NCBI GenBank assembly: GCA_009760855.2
Contig: WPIO01000043.1
Coordinates: 560,001 to 624,000, forward strand
Length of the DNA: 64,000 bases
Source of the DNA: Cristatella mucedo
Taxonomy: Eukaryota; Bryozoa; Phylactolaemata; Cristatellidae
Direction of reading: 5' to 3'
Position 1 is the first letter of the stretch. Every line of letters begins with the position of its first letter. The notes beneath the pieces were generated by a model. The model did no database searches, was not told the origin of the DNA, and worked only from the letters and a program-made list of their open reading frames with translations. A program made the position numbers and the translations under genes. Below, piece by piece: positions 33,841-45,179 of the stretch.

Positions 33841-34520
33841 GTTCAGCCTTTGAAGGTTTCCTTGGGCTGTATGCATTCTGCATGCACGTGCTTGTTGTGG
33901 CATGGAATTTTTTCTATGTCTGTTAAATCTACCCTAGTGTCTATACTTTGCTGCTGTTGAAGGGTGATAAAACAACGTGATATTGCTCGTTTGTGGCACC
34001 GGCTGATAACTAAATCTCGTCTCGGCCCTGTGGCTCGACACACTCGTCTCTTCACAATGGCTGGAAAGGCCGTGTCAACTAATAGGTGCACAGTTGAGAT
34101 ATGCATGCACACGTAATAACGGCGATTCAATTTCATAAAGCACCTAATAAGAGGAGAAGGTGGGCATTAGCTTAATTTTGATTGTCGTCGCGTAAAGACA
34201 TACCACGATTTCACAGTCGGAGAAGGATTTCCGGCTTCAGGTGCGTAGACAACTCAAGACACTCTCCCCTACGGCCCCTCTAATCGTACGAGTAGGTGGT
34301 ACCTAGGGAGCCGGGCACTATAATAGTACATATACCTAAGCCTAAGTAAGAGAACGAGAGCTACCTGGTTTTTGCAAATAGATAAACCATAATGTGTATA
34401 TCATGTGTCATTAACATCCTCAAGTCCGTGGGAAAGTTAAGATGCACTCTTTTTGTGAACTGAAGCCTCGTGTTTCGACGAAGACTTCCGTCCGACTTTG
34501 GCCTTGTTGTAGGCTCCGTC
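33841..34520. other. No gene seen
   Basis: Unique sequence; nothing identifiable. Confidence 0.45.
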
Positions 34521-34920
34521 TTACGGGTTGGCTGACAGCTCTTGTCGTGGCTCCATATGGATCGCTCGCATGTCAGGCGGTGGTCGTAAATCCTTGGATT
34601 TCTCAACAATAACTAATGCGCTGCGTTGTGGAGCAATGCGCTGCAAGATATGTGAGCTATTCTGCTCTGTAGTTTGCACATCGTTATCTTTGTGCTCGTG
34701 TCTGCATGAGCTGCATTCTGCACTTCTCTTCGCTATGCCTCGGTTATGGCCTGCACACTTGATGCAGCGGAAGCTGTAGGTTCTACTGTGTGCCCCGGTG
34801 CGAAAACTCGACATGCTCTGGCAGTGGGGTTTTCTGGAAACTTGCTGACCATTCATGTTACCGCTGAGTCATGCAGGTGCTCTGTAAATATAAAGGATTT
34901 TTTTGCAAGGGAAGCGTTTC
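34521..34920 (-). pseudogene. Possible gag-like zinc-knuckle relic
   Basis: A minus-strand frame contains 'FRCIKCAGHNRGIAKRSAEC' followed by SSCRHEH, giving C-x2-C, a GH and then C-x2-C-x2-H. This resembles the paired Cys/His knuckles near the end of the gag part of BEL/Pao-type LTR retrotransposons. A stop lies in the frame just upstream (about 34873), and no protease, RT or integrase region is nearby. The assignment rests on a single motif and may be wrong. Confidence 0.25.
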
Positions 34921-35506
34921 TTTGCAGAGCTTCATTGATGTAGGTTCTCTGGCATCTTAGATTGCATGCTGGTATCAAAGATGGGCCCTGAGTGCAGTGC
35001 AAAGACCGATTCAGTGGCAGCCGATACTTAGATGCCAGTGACATGTTTGTCGTTGTTTTCATTTAAAAATACAGATTCGTCGACAGTCTTGAGGACAGCC
35101 AGGCACCTAAAACAGATCCGTCACTTTGAAATAAAGTGCCATTTCGATTTATGGCTTTAAAAGTGTCATCTCGTTAAGCCTAATACGTTGGAGTTCATGC
35201 ACGATTATATGCATGCCTGTGCATGTGTTTGCCTGTGTGTTTATTGGTGAATACGCCATTGTTAATACGATTGCTGTGACTGGCTGTGGTGGTAAACTGC
35301 ACTGTGCGATCTATTGGAGCTTTGTTATGCCTTGCATGAAAACTTGTTCGGGATTGGCAAGACTATAACTGTTGTAACGGCTGCTTATGTATAGGCTCTT
35401 AGCTTGACCGACTGCTCGACTTTGCAATGTGTCGCGTGAAATCCACTGCAGCTGCATTCCATCCGAAGTTATCCTTTGGCACACCCCAACGTTTTTTGTA
35501 CATACA
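34921..35506. other. No gene seen
   Basis: Unique sequence with GTGTGTTT-like short simple parts near 35235. Nothing identifiable. Confidence 0.45.
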
Positions 35507-35805
<299 letters not shown>

Positions 35806-36125
35806 TTTGTTCCAAGCAGCAATAACGCTAGAAAAACCAATCCAAGCCATAACCGACACAACTGCGGATACAGCAAGGCTTCTTACCATCCTGTTAACTA
35901 GGAGCATGCACCTTCAATGTTAACTAGCTGCTCCCTTTCATGTGTAACAACATCAGAACGTCGGGCTTTAGCATTACTCTCACCGGCCTGGTCGAGGAGA
36001 CACACAAGGCGGTTCACCGTTAGGAGATCTCCCCCACACCGAACAGCAGGAGCACCCGATGCTGCTTGCCTCAAAATTCGGAACTCGCCGTGTCTACTAG
36101 CTTCCCTGTGTGTGCACATTTGCAT

Positions 36126-36132
36126 GTGTGTG

Positions 36133-36165
<33 letters not shown>

Positions 36166-36207
36166 TTGCTTGTGTGTGAGTGTGTGTTTGCGTGTGTGGT
36201 GTGTGTT
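36126..36207. repeat. Imperfect (GT)n
   Basis: GT repeats broken by TTTG and GTGAG variants. It ends at a LINE-A end. Confidence 0.93.
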
Positions 36208-36305
36208 TGTTTAATAATAATAACTTGTTTCCTTTTTATCAAATATAAAGCACCTAGTAAGAGATTGAGGTCTCTTTGGGTGCTTTATAAAGATTATTAT
36301 TATTA
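36208..36305 (+). mobile_element. LINE-A tail
   Basis: TTTCCTTTTTATCAAATATAAAGC, quoted as TTTCCTTTTT and CAAATATAAAGC, then CACCTAGTAAGAGATTGAGG, the hairpin and ATTATTATTATTATG. It is directly followed by SINE2 at 36309. Confidence 0.87.
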
Positions 36306-36308
36306 TGT

Positions 36309-36450
36309 GGGCTGCTGGTTTTGTCTAGCGGTTAAGGTGCTCGCTCCAACCAAGGTCTGGCTTAGGTGGTGGGCTCGAACCCCGAGGTATATGTGAAGTG
36401 CTTGAATATAGATTAAGTTCTCTTGGGGTGCTATATAAATGAATTATTGA
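36309..36450 (+). mobile_element. SINE2 copy, best preserved
   Basis: A-box region GTCTAGCGGTTAAGGTGC, B box GGGCTCGAACCCCG, linker ATATGTGAAGTGCTTGAATA, and LINE-A-like tail GATTAAGTTCTCTTGGGG plus TGCTATATAAATGAATTATT. It lies directly downstream of a LINE-A tail. Confidence 0.9.
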
Positions 36451-37145
36451 ATTAATTAATGAATTGTTACAAGTTATATTATTATTGTTTAATTTATGCA
36501 CTCCCAAAGCACAGAACTCAACTCAAATGTGACTTTTGTGACATCTCATGACTCGTCAACATCTAAAATGAAGCTGATAACCTGTCTAGTCTTCATACAG
36601 TTAGTTCCTTCTGCATGAAGCATCAGAAACTTCAAACTATACCTGCAGCAGTAACAACAATGATATTGCCAGTAGATGTACCCCTTGCTAGATTGGCACA
36701 TGTTATTTGCAGGCATCACGAAGCAAATGCAATGACTACGATCAAAGGAATTACATAAAACCATAAAGATAACTATAAGGACTAAATATTACAATAACCA
36801 GATAGTAATTGTATATGCATATGCCATAAGCATACCTAACATTTTCAAGGTGACCTCATACGTATCTGCTGTTCGACGATTTAGCCGGGCGAATAAAAGC
36901 CTTTTTAATAGCACCTAATACATTCTAAAGAAAAACACTAACAAAAATGTCATTACGAGCAATAGAAATTTACGACAGGGAAAGCAAGTCACCACAGACC
37001 AACAAGGTCAGGTCTCTAAACATTTTTTATTACTTGCAAATGTGACATCAGTACAGGTGAGCCATGGCCAACAGAAAAACTCGGAACTTGTTCATTGGAG
37101 TGAACCGTGCTCAAGAACGTTCATTTTTTTCTGCCATTTGTACAT
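36451..37145. other. No gene seen
   Basis: AT-rich unique sequence, nothing recognisable. Confidence 0.45.
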
Positions 37146-37149
37146 GACG

Positions 37150-38110
37150 AATGTATGAATCCCGACACACATTCGATCCTGGATATCAGAAAATTTCTTA
37201 AAACTAACCGATGATAAAACTGAACTGCTGCTCACAGGACACCCTAAACGTATGGCTGGACTAGAAGGCTTTGTTCTTTTAAAAGGTTATGCTATCGTGC
37301 AATCATCACCACGTGCTCGAAATGTAGGCATCTTTTTCGACAACTGTCTAAATTTTGTAAGCTTCATTCAGAGGACTTGCTTCGACAGCTAGCCATCACG
37401 TCCGATCCCTATCTAAGATTAGGAGTTGTCTTCCACGGTGGCTTGCAAAAAACTAACTAGCTCTTTAGTTCTGTATCAGCTTGATTATTGTAATTCCCTT
37501 TTGACTGGGCTACCAAAAAAGCAGCTAGGCCACTGCAAATGGCTATGAATATGGCTGCAAGACTAGTTTTCAAGTCCCGGTGGTTTGAGCACGTGTCTCC
37601 TTTGCTAAAAGAGCTAGGATGTATGCCGGTTGAGCAACGGATACAGAGCAAAGTTCTTACGCTGACCCACAAGGCACACCACGGCTTGGCTCTTCCATAC
37701 CTAGCTGAACCAGTTTCAGCCTCCTCTTGTCTTCAGGTCCCGTATGGACAATAAATTAGCTGTTCCATTTCTCCACTTATGGATCATTGGCGACGAAATC
37801 CTTAGCTCTGCATGTCCTAGACTGTGGAACTCGCTTCCACGATTCTTATGCAACGACAACTACTCTCCTGCTGCCGACTATGGCTCGTCCTTTTTAGCGG
37901 TTCCTGAGCTGCTACTTCCATGCTACTCACTACCTCAACTGCTCTCCTGGCTCTGCTATGCTTCCCACTTTCTCTTTGTTGCGTGAGATGAAGTATGTTG
38001 GCTACCGAATGCGTACCAAAAGCCGCTTAGGCTGTGAGTGTGCTATACAAAACTCTCCTGCCTAACACCCACATAGTCTTTGTGGTTTTATGGAGTTACA
38101 GATGGAGAAA
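37150..38110 (+). mobile_element. LINE-B copy, RT part to 3' UTR
   Basis: 'KLTDDKTELLLTGHPKR' (about 37200-37255) is the RT block after the catalytic palm. It is followed by PRARNVGIFFDN, 'QLDYCNSLLTGLPKK', then the C-terminal blocks split by stops and small indels, then the 3' UTR shared with 14805-15455. The TTACA-type tail is not present; CACACA-rich sequence follows. Confidence 0.87.
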
Positions 38111-38651
38111 CAGAGTAGACAAGATACATTATTTTGCATATCCAAGCATACACACACTTACTCTTATATAAAACAAAAAGCAGACAAATCAATAAACGAG
38201 CATGCAAACTTCTGCATAGCTGTACATTCGAACACAGGCTATCACGTGCTCCAGTCAGCAAGCACAAACAGACACAAACAATGGGCAAGCATAACCCAGA
38301 ATATACCATGACACCTCTATACCATGACATTGCAAATATATTTCCACATCTTCACACACCTATGCAACAGACTTACAAAAGTGCCCAAACTCATACTCCA
38401 GAGCGAAAACTAAAATGTGCATGTGTGCCCACGAAACGGTAGTGTGCTCACACACACAAACACACACTAAACAGGCGTGTGCCAACATATACCCACCGAG
38501 CATCTCCCAACATATATCCAGTAGGTGTGGGCCAAGATACGTATATCTAACAGGGATGTGCCAGCACATGCACAAACGCATGCACATTAACATGCACGCA
38601 CGTTTAAGCATTAATAAACAACAGAGAAACCTTCAATATGCAGGAAGCACT
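38111..38651. other. Cryptically simple CA/TG-rich sequence
   Basis: Repeated ACACAC, CATGCA and GCACATGC words without a fixed period, with open frames on both strands from low stop density. No gene signal. Confidence 0.5.
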
Positions 38652-38732
38652 GGTAATAATAAAAATACACTTGATCAAGTGCCCTCGGATAACTCAATCT
38701 CTTTCTAGGTGCTTTACATTTGGTAAGTGCGT
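38652..38732 (-). mobile_element. LINE-A solo tail
   Basis: AATAATAAAAATACACTTGA, the hairpin (GTGCCCTCGGATAACTC...TTTCTAGGTGCTTTACA) and TTTGG, then unrelated sequence. Confidence 0.85.
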
Positions 38733-39654
38733 CGTGTACATGCATAGCCTACGATAAGCACTGTGCCACGGTAAGTGAGACACCTATTTCACGATCCAGC
38801 AAGCAATGTAACACAAGCATGTGTGTACACATAAATCGGCTCACGAGCATTCGAGCAAAAGCATTTAAGTATGCAAAGAATGGCACATACGTAAACACAC
38901 CCCTGTTTAGTGCACCACGTACGTCCAGCACAATCATGCGACTGCAGGTTGACACAGCTAGCATGCATGCAGACATACCCTAAGTTCATATGGTGCTTCC
39001 TTTATTTAACTACCTGTGTCCTAGGGTTTAAAGCAAAGCAGTAAACAATCCTTTATTTAAGTCTGCATGCAGTATTAAGAGCCGAAAAGGCTCTTCTGCT
39101 TCTAGACTAATGAGCCTGCCTACTTGGCAGAACTTTTAGACGGAAGCACATACTCATGTGCATAAGTACAAGCAGCAGCAACTGCATCGGCCTTCACACC
39201 TCAAAATGTAGAGAAGCAAACGCGAGCAAATACAGGTCAAAGCTGACAAATAGGGAGATTCCGTAAATAAAAACTACTAGTATCGCATGCACACAGGCCT
39301 GTACACAGGCACACACGTTAGCGTATACATTCACACATGTGAACGCACGCTCACCAGCAACCAGGCACGCCTAACACGCCCGATACTTAAACACATGTGC
39401 ATGTGCACACACCAACATACAAAACACAAGTACATGTACAGACGACACGAGCAGACGAGTCTGTGAACACAGTGTGTCTAAACCTCAAATATACACACTC
39501 AGACGATGTAAGAGTATTTGGGTGGTTTAGATTTGCCAATCTATGAGCAGTTTACACTAAACCCCGACTGGCCCGGAGCCGGGATGTAGCTTCTGTCTAC
39601 TAGTTATTGAATATCCAAGTACTAATTGCAACGAAACGATTCTTTTCGGGATCA
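38733..39654. other. Cryptically simple, with SINE1 scrap
   Basis: CA-rich words continue to about 39500. At 39076-39125 'AGAGCCGAAAAGGCTCTTCT' and 'GCTTCTAGACTAATGAGCCT' resemble the SINE1 3' part. No gene. Confidence 0.4.
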
Positions 39655-40245
39655 GTTATCCTCTCGGGACGGCTTAGGACTGTCTTGTCCTGTTCCGTCC
39701 ATCGTCGGCAGACAGCCCGCCCTCCTCCCTCGCTTTCAGAGAAACGAGTCCGACGGCATCGAAGCTCGGAGCCGGACAGAAGACCAATAGACCAGAAGAG
39801 ACCAAAGACCTAGAGCGAGTGTCGCTCGACTCTTAAATACTTAGCTGAGACAATGGGGCAAGAGCTTAGTGGTATTGGGCCCGACACCAGGGCCCATTAC
39901 GGTAAGGAATTAATACCGGCACTAGGCCACTGGAATGTCCCCTCTGTCCAGCTTGAATGGCGAATGGGTTCCAGACGATTCTTTTTGGACAGAGTGATAG
40001 CGAAGGTTGACAGGCCAGCCAGCATCAATCAGCAGCTCCCGTGGGTATCGGACCAATTCTAAAGGCCGAATCGCCACCGCTGGTCAGAGAGCTTCCTGGC
40101 TTGCTCTTAAGCTCTTGCTCTCTAACCGCACTGACGCTCCTCTCTGGCTCACTGCTCCAGGACAAAGGAGTTCTAGCCGCCTCCGAACAGCTCTTGTTCG
40201 CGCTAAAATTCAGCCAAGGCCAGCGGCGCGCTACACAACGACAGG
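39655..40245 (+). repeat. Repeat-R, copy 1
   Basis: A GC-rich repeat also present at 55075-55680. Shared landmarks in order: CGCTTTCAGAGAAACGAGTC, ACAATGGGGCAAGAGCTTAG, CGGTAAGGAAT, TTCTTTTTGGACAGAG, GTTGACAGGCCAGCCA, CTCTGGCTCACTGCTCCAGG. A short frame starting at the shared ATGGGGCAAGAG gives 'MGQELSGIG' but is not conserved in length between copies. This copy has a GGGCCC...GGGCCC insert absent in copy 2. The family is unknown; it could be a solo LTR or a DNA-transposon fragment. Confidence 0.75.
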
Positions 40246-40985
40246 ACTGCAGAAGCTGACTGACCCCAACTAATACGTTTGTTCGCGCGTGCTGCGTCGT
40301 CTTGCGCCCCCATAGTGTACTGTGTATAGGACCCTCTCTGTAGACTTGTTTACTTCCTCTGTTGTTGTTAGCGCATGCGTTATTACAAAGAGGTTTACCC
40401 TGACGGCCGCTAATAATAATATTAGGACTCAGCTTCGGAGGGCTTAAATTCAACTCAAGAACCGACAAGTAAACTGAATTTATGTTTGTTCGCAGCTGCT
40501 CCATCTTAGGAACCCGCTTACGCTCGCTGAGCGATATGCTAAATTAAAGGAAAACGCAAGACTTTCTGGTCCGGATTGTAAGGACTTGGCCGCCGAGTTA
40601 ACCCGTTTTTAAAAATAGCAGAGCCGTTTAAGCGGGTCCTGTACTGTCCCGCTGAGCCTTGTCAATTAACCGTTGAATGTATTCCCGTTCAATGTTCCTT
40701 GTCAAATGACGCGTCTTCGATTAGCAACGATTGAAACGCGTGTACTTAGCGATAGATTGTTGCTATCAGGTTTTCTTTTGCATTTTTGCTTAATAAACAA
40801 GAGGGCTATTTCTCCCACGCACCGTTAGATATTGCCAAGTGACGACCTTGTTATTGTGAATTCGTATTGACTCGGATGGAAAGTTGCTCATTGCATCAAA
40901 CATCCGACTTTGGTCGGGCGAAAACAAGTCATATTGGCCGAATCGTATAATGCACGAGTTCCGATTCGTCAGTGTCCCGGGAGCG
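40246..40985. other. No gene seen
   Basis: Unique sequence, fairly CpG-rich at the left. TTGCTTAATAAACAAGAGGG (about 40787) contains an AATAAA poly(A) signal but has no associated gene. Confidence 0.4.
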
Positions 40986-40989
40986 AATG

Positions 40990-41490
40990 AAATTAGGTCC
41001 CTTCATTCTATGGCTCCAGCCTATCTGTCAGATATACCACCCCATCAGGCCAAGCATCGCACCACCCGCTTCTCGGAATCCAAGAGTCTAGAAATACCTC
41101 ACACAAACCTTAAATCCTTTGGAGACCGTGCATTTAGTTTGTATGCTCCCAAAGCCTGGAACTCCCTCCCGACCTGCGTCAAAACATCCCCTGACCTGAC
41201 CACATTTAAAAGGAACCTAAAAACACACCTATTTAGGACAGCATTTAGTGGGTCCCTGTGATTCGTCTTTGATGTGCTTATGCGTGCTGACACTATGCAT
41301 GCTGCCACTAACCACATTTGCATGCTGACCCTGTGCATGTCACCCCTTATTCATCTCGTTTGTTTTTCAAGCATGATTTTACTTACCATTCAATTGCGTT
41401 TCACTTTACAGCAAATGTAAAGCGCCTAGAGAGAGATTGAGTTCTCTGAGGGCGCTTTAACAAGTGAATTATTATTATTATTATTATAGC
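40990..41490 (+). mobile_element. LINE-A copy, ORF end to tail, well preserved
   Basis: It starts abruptly at TTAGGTCCCTTCATTCTATG and keeps one open frame through 'NLKSFGDRAFSLYAPKAWNS' and the end SGSL*. Then 3' UTR, hairpin GCGCCTAGAGAGAGATTGAG...GGGCGCTTTAA, and tail ATTATTATTATTATTAT to about 41488. It retains the ORF end without frameshift. 5' truncation is the usual result of incomplete reverse transcription. Confidence 0.92.
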
Positions 41491-41751
41491 CTCGAATGTT
41501 CGCCCGAGCCTCAGGCTGATCTCTAGTAGCACAGCGGTTGCAGCTGTGGCCGATGCTGTTTGCCACTTGCCTGCTTGTGCTGATCTGTTGTTTTTCGTCA
41601 TCGCTGATGGTTTTCGGTAGCACAAATGTACTATTTAACAATCGATCTATTGAAGACCGATTTGAAACCACTTTTCCAGTGAAGAATTACAAATCCCAGT
41701 TATGGCTTGTATAAGTTTGTGTCCCAGTAAAAATCAAGGAGGACGGTGTAG

Positions 41752-41830
41752 GGCAGAGGTTGGCAAACTCCGGCTTTTAGGAGCGATGCGGCCCAGCTAG
41801 TATTCCAGTCCGGCCAACCGCTCCCCTAAT
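41752..41830 (+). mobile_element. Possible hAT-type terminus
   Basis: CAGAGGTTGGCAAACTCCGG, then GATGCGGCCCAGCTAG, resembles the ends of hAT/Tip100-like elements (CAGxGGTxGGCAAACT with CGGCCC following). No matching opposite end or transposase is seen, so this may be an isolated fragment. Confidence 0.35.
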
Positions 41831-44800
41831 TACATAATGGTGGATCTGGTCTAATTAAATTGTCGCGGTTTTGGTCTCCTTCATTACTGCTGGTTACATC
41901 TCAAGCTGTGGCCGTGTTCATTTTAGAACCAACGTCAGACGCTTGTATAAAACAAATACGCCTTAGGGATGATACGCAGCCACCAGTGTCATCATCTATA
42001 TCTCGACCGACAGAAATGCATCTAGCTATCTATGCATATTGAAATGGATCGCCAATTATCTAATTTATAATGCTGAATGCATAGTAGCCTGTTTATGCTT
42101 AGGCTTGGTGCCCCAGGTGCAATTCCCAGTTGCAAGACCTCAACTTTGACTCGTAGGCTCCCAGCCATACAATTTAATCCCCAACGGGATCACATGCAAG
42201 GTCACTGCAAAACAGCTCTCAGTGAGATACAAATAGGATTTCTAGTCAGACTCCTCCCCCGATCTCCCTGTAACCAAAACTAGGGGAGTAGTATAGATCC
42301 ACTTAAACTCCACTACTCAGGCAGGAACCTGGTGCATGGCGCTCAGGTCTTGCAAACATCAGTGATCGATGAGTATGAGTAGAGTATTAAACACTTTAAT
42401 ACACAGCACGCGATATCCAGTGGAGTTTCGACAATGCAACAGGTGTAATTGAAGGCGCGGCAAAACTACTGGGACGAAAGGTGGCATGGCAAGCATTGGT
42501 TGGCTGGTGGCCGGCAAACGATTGGTGGCCGTCTGTCCATTCTCGTATTGAACTTCTGCCGACAAGCCGATGCCAAGCTGGTGGTTCGGGGCTTTTGCCC
42601 TTCCGAGGCCGGCCTCCAGACTGGGTGCCACCTAGCTCGATATAATAAATGTCGGTAGCTGGCAACAAGCTCAGACCCTTACTAAGGTGCTAATGTCACA
42701 GTCCGAGGAAGAGGGAGATGCTCCGTCGCATCTGCAACTGCTATCTCTGTGGCTATTCCGTAAAAGTGCCAACCAGGCTGTATGCGCCCAGTGGTGGCTC
42801 GCGAGCAATTAGTGTGCTGTGCTATAACAGTTATAGCGAGAACTTATACAAAGCTCTCGTGGACATGAGATCAAGTCCAGTCCAAGAATGAGGTGTAGTA
42901 GGTTCTAGCAGGCTGACAGATCTCGCGAGGTCCTCTCTTTAGGCATCAACCTCTTGCGATTGAGCAGCAAGGTGCTGACGGATCTCAAAGTTCACTACGA
43001 TTCGTGACGCACGTTGATCGAAGTCGAGAAGCAATCTCCCTACAAAGTAAAAAATACACATCAAAATCTTTTACATTTCACCGGCTGCACAAGGTCGGAA
43101 ATCGTAGGAAAACTCCAACTAAACCGAGTCAGACTTTCGCTAGTTCTGAAGTGAGCTCACTGGGGCAGCTGGCTGGTCGTCTGGCAAGCTAGTTGCCGGT
43201 CAGACTCACAGCGTCGGATGGGTCGAGAACGGGTGCTGCCATGAGTCCGGCTGGTTCCTAGCGTTCCGGCGCTGGTTCCGGTGCTATCTGCCGGAGCTGG
43301 CGTTTGATCCTCATTGGCTTCTCCACCAGCCTCATCCAAGCTGCATGGCTGGGGAGGTTCGTCCTTCGGTCAGTAGTAGACAAGTTTTTCGGCTGTGCAT
43401 CCCACTGCAAGCAAGCAGTTGATATGTACCGAATTTAGTGATCCACCAGCATCATCGTCTAAAATTGGGACGTTCTTATCAGTACGGTACAACAAGCAAG
43501 CAGGGGCTCCTCGGGTATTTCAAATTTATTATTAGACCACGGCATACGAACAGTCACATAGCCTCCACCTGGATCATGTGGGAGTAATGTCATACTGCCG
43601 ATCTTGCTCGGCCAGAGCAGCCCGAATATTCTGGGTCCCATGCCGAGACAAAATGTATCGTGCATAGTCGGCAGTCACCAACCCCGCCTACCCTTCGCAC
43701 AATTCTACAAGCAGCACCAGATAACTCGAGGCAGGTGAGCCTACCGCCAATGGTTCGTGAAAAGGGAGATGCAGCACGTCGACTCGAAGGTACAGTAGGC
43801 CAAAAGGCTACTAGGCAGATACAGGTCCCAACCGCACTAATTGCTACTGGCAAACATAGAAAGCATATCGACTAGCATGTCACAAAGCACTCAACTAGCC
43901 CACCAGTCTTCGATTGATAAGTAGATGTTTTCAGTTGGTAGACAGATAGCGTGCGGCACAACTGCTGAAGCACTCGAGATGGTGATCATCTACATACTTT
44001 TAGGCATCCGACTTCTTGCCCCTGCAACGAATCCGTTAGGCAGCACAGCAACACAAAGTTCAACTGCATTTTACTTCATATGCTGGTTCGGCCCTGGCTA
44101 TAATGACAGAGGTGCCTACAAAACCTGCAGCAGCAGGTTCTTGCATCTACATTGGCTTTCCCCACCACGATATTTTACTTTATTTCGTACTCATAGAGCT
44201 CCAGAGCCCACTTGGCTATGCACCAAGACTAGCGATTGCACTTAGGAACCCACACCGAGTGCCGGTGGTCAGTCAGGTCAGCTCGCAAGCGAAGCCTCGT
44301 GGCTTTCATTAGGCGGTTGGCTGTCCGACTAAGTAGTAGGTACGCTTGTGTAAATACGCGCATGTTGGCTTGTGTGACTGTCTATTTTAATTATTTTAGC
44401 TGCGTATCAACGCTCATTCAGCATTCTGTGCCTCTGCCGCGATGCGATCTCTGTGCCGTCAGCGGGATTTCGGCGACTGCTGCCCGCTTGACCTCTACCG
44501 GCTAACATTGTTCGGCGGGTTTCCCTGACATAGTTTCGCCAAAAGAAATTACCTCCGCAATTGCAGCCTTGCTGCGACTGTGTGCTTGCCCAGGGCCAGC
44601 TACCGCTTGTCTATGTGCTGAGATTGCCTGCCGGCGCCTCGTAGTCGCATGCGGAGCTTCGCCCGCCTGGGCGACAGGGCCCGGCCGTGCCGTTGTTCGT
44701 CGCAGCGACGTCTCCACCGCTCATTTAGCCTGCCGCCTGGCAAGGCACGGCATCGGCACATGTCAGTAGTCGGAAGCCGTCATTAATGTCAATTCTTTTT

Positions 44801-44925
44801 AAGTCAATAGACGAGCCTGCTTCTATCAATCTTACCGCCGATTGAGTATGCAGCTCGGTGGACGTCGTGTTGCTATCGAAGATAGTTCTAAGACAGGTTG
44901 ACAAACCGCTGCCCGAGTCTATTAT
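41831..44925. other. Unique region, no gene supported
   Basis: Over 3 kb without LINE or SINE sequence. It contains several overlapping frames of 60-100 codons (42396-42668 minus, 43590-43853 minus, 43925-44245 plus) and a GC-rich stretch at 44500-44770. I find no motif or convincing splice-bounded exon. Its lack of the local repeats makes it the most host-like non-coding stretch. Confidence 0.4.
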
Positions 44926-44957
44926 CTTACTAAGACTGCTTGACGAGTCTTAGTAAG
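44926..44957. repeat. Perfect 12-bp stem inverted repeat
   Basis: CTTACTAAGACT and AGTCTTAGTAAG are exact reverse complements separated by 8 bases (GCTTGACG). No T-run follows. It is an isolated palindrome of unknown role. Confidence 0.9.
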
Positions 44958-45000
44958 CTCGTGTCCACACCACCCCGGCAAAGCGTTCATTAAGATGTTA

Positions 45001-45179
45001 TAAATAAATAAATGCTAGCTGATTTAACAGCCTCTTTTGTATAGCGACAGAAGAGCCTTTCCGGCTATCACCACCGCTTGCAGTGAAGATAAAGGATCGT
45101 CCACTGCAGGATTCGAGCCCACGACCTCGGGGCCGAGGTCATGAAAAGCAACCGCCTTACCTAGTGAGCCATTACGTTG
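45001..45179 (-). mobile_element. SINE1 copy, full length
   Basis: Plus strand TAAATAAATAAATGCTAGCT (tail), body, B box (reversed GGATTCGAGCC), CGACCTCGGGGCCGAGGTC and the 5' end GAGCCATTACG. The (AAAT)n tail is clear. Confidence 0.92.

Noticed and set aside
40780-40830. Gene end marked by AATAAA
   Set aside because: A single poly(A) signal in AT-rich sequence with no upstream coding frame. Such signals are frequent by chance.
43459-43853. Overlapping minus-strand frames as a retrotransposon protease region
   Set aside because: No DSG/DTG-type protease motif or neighbouring RT could be found. The resemblance was too vague.
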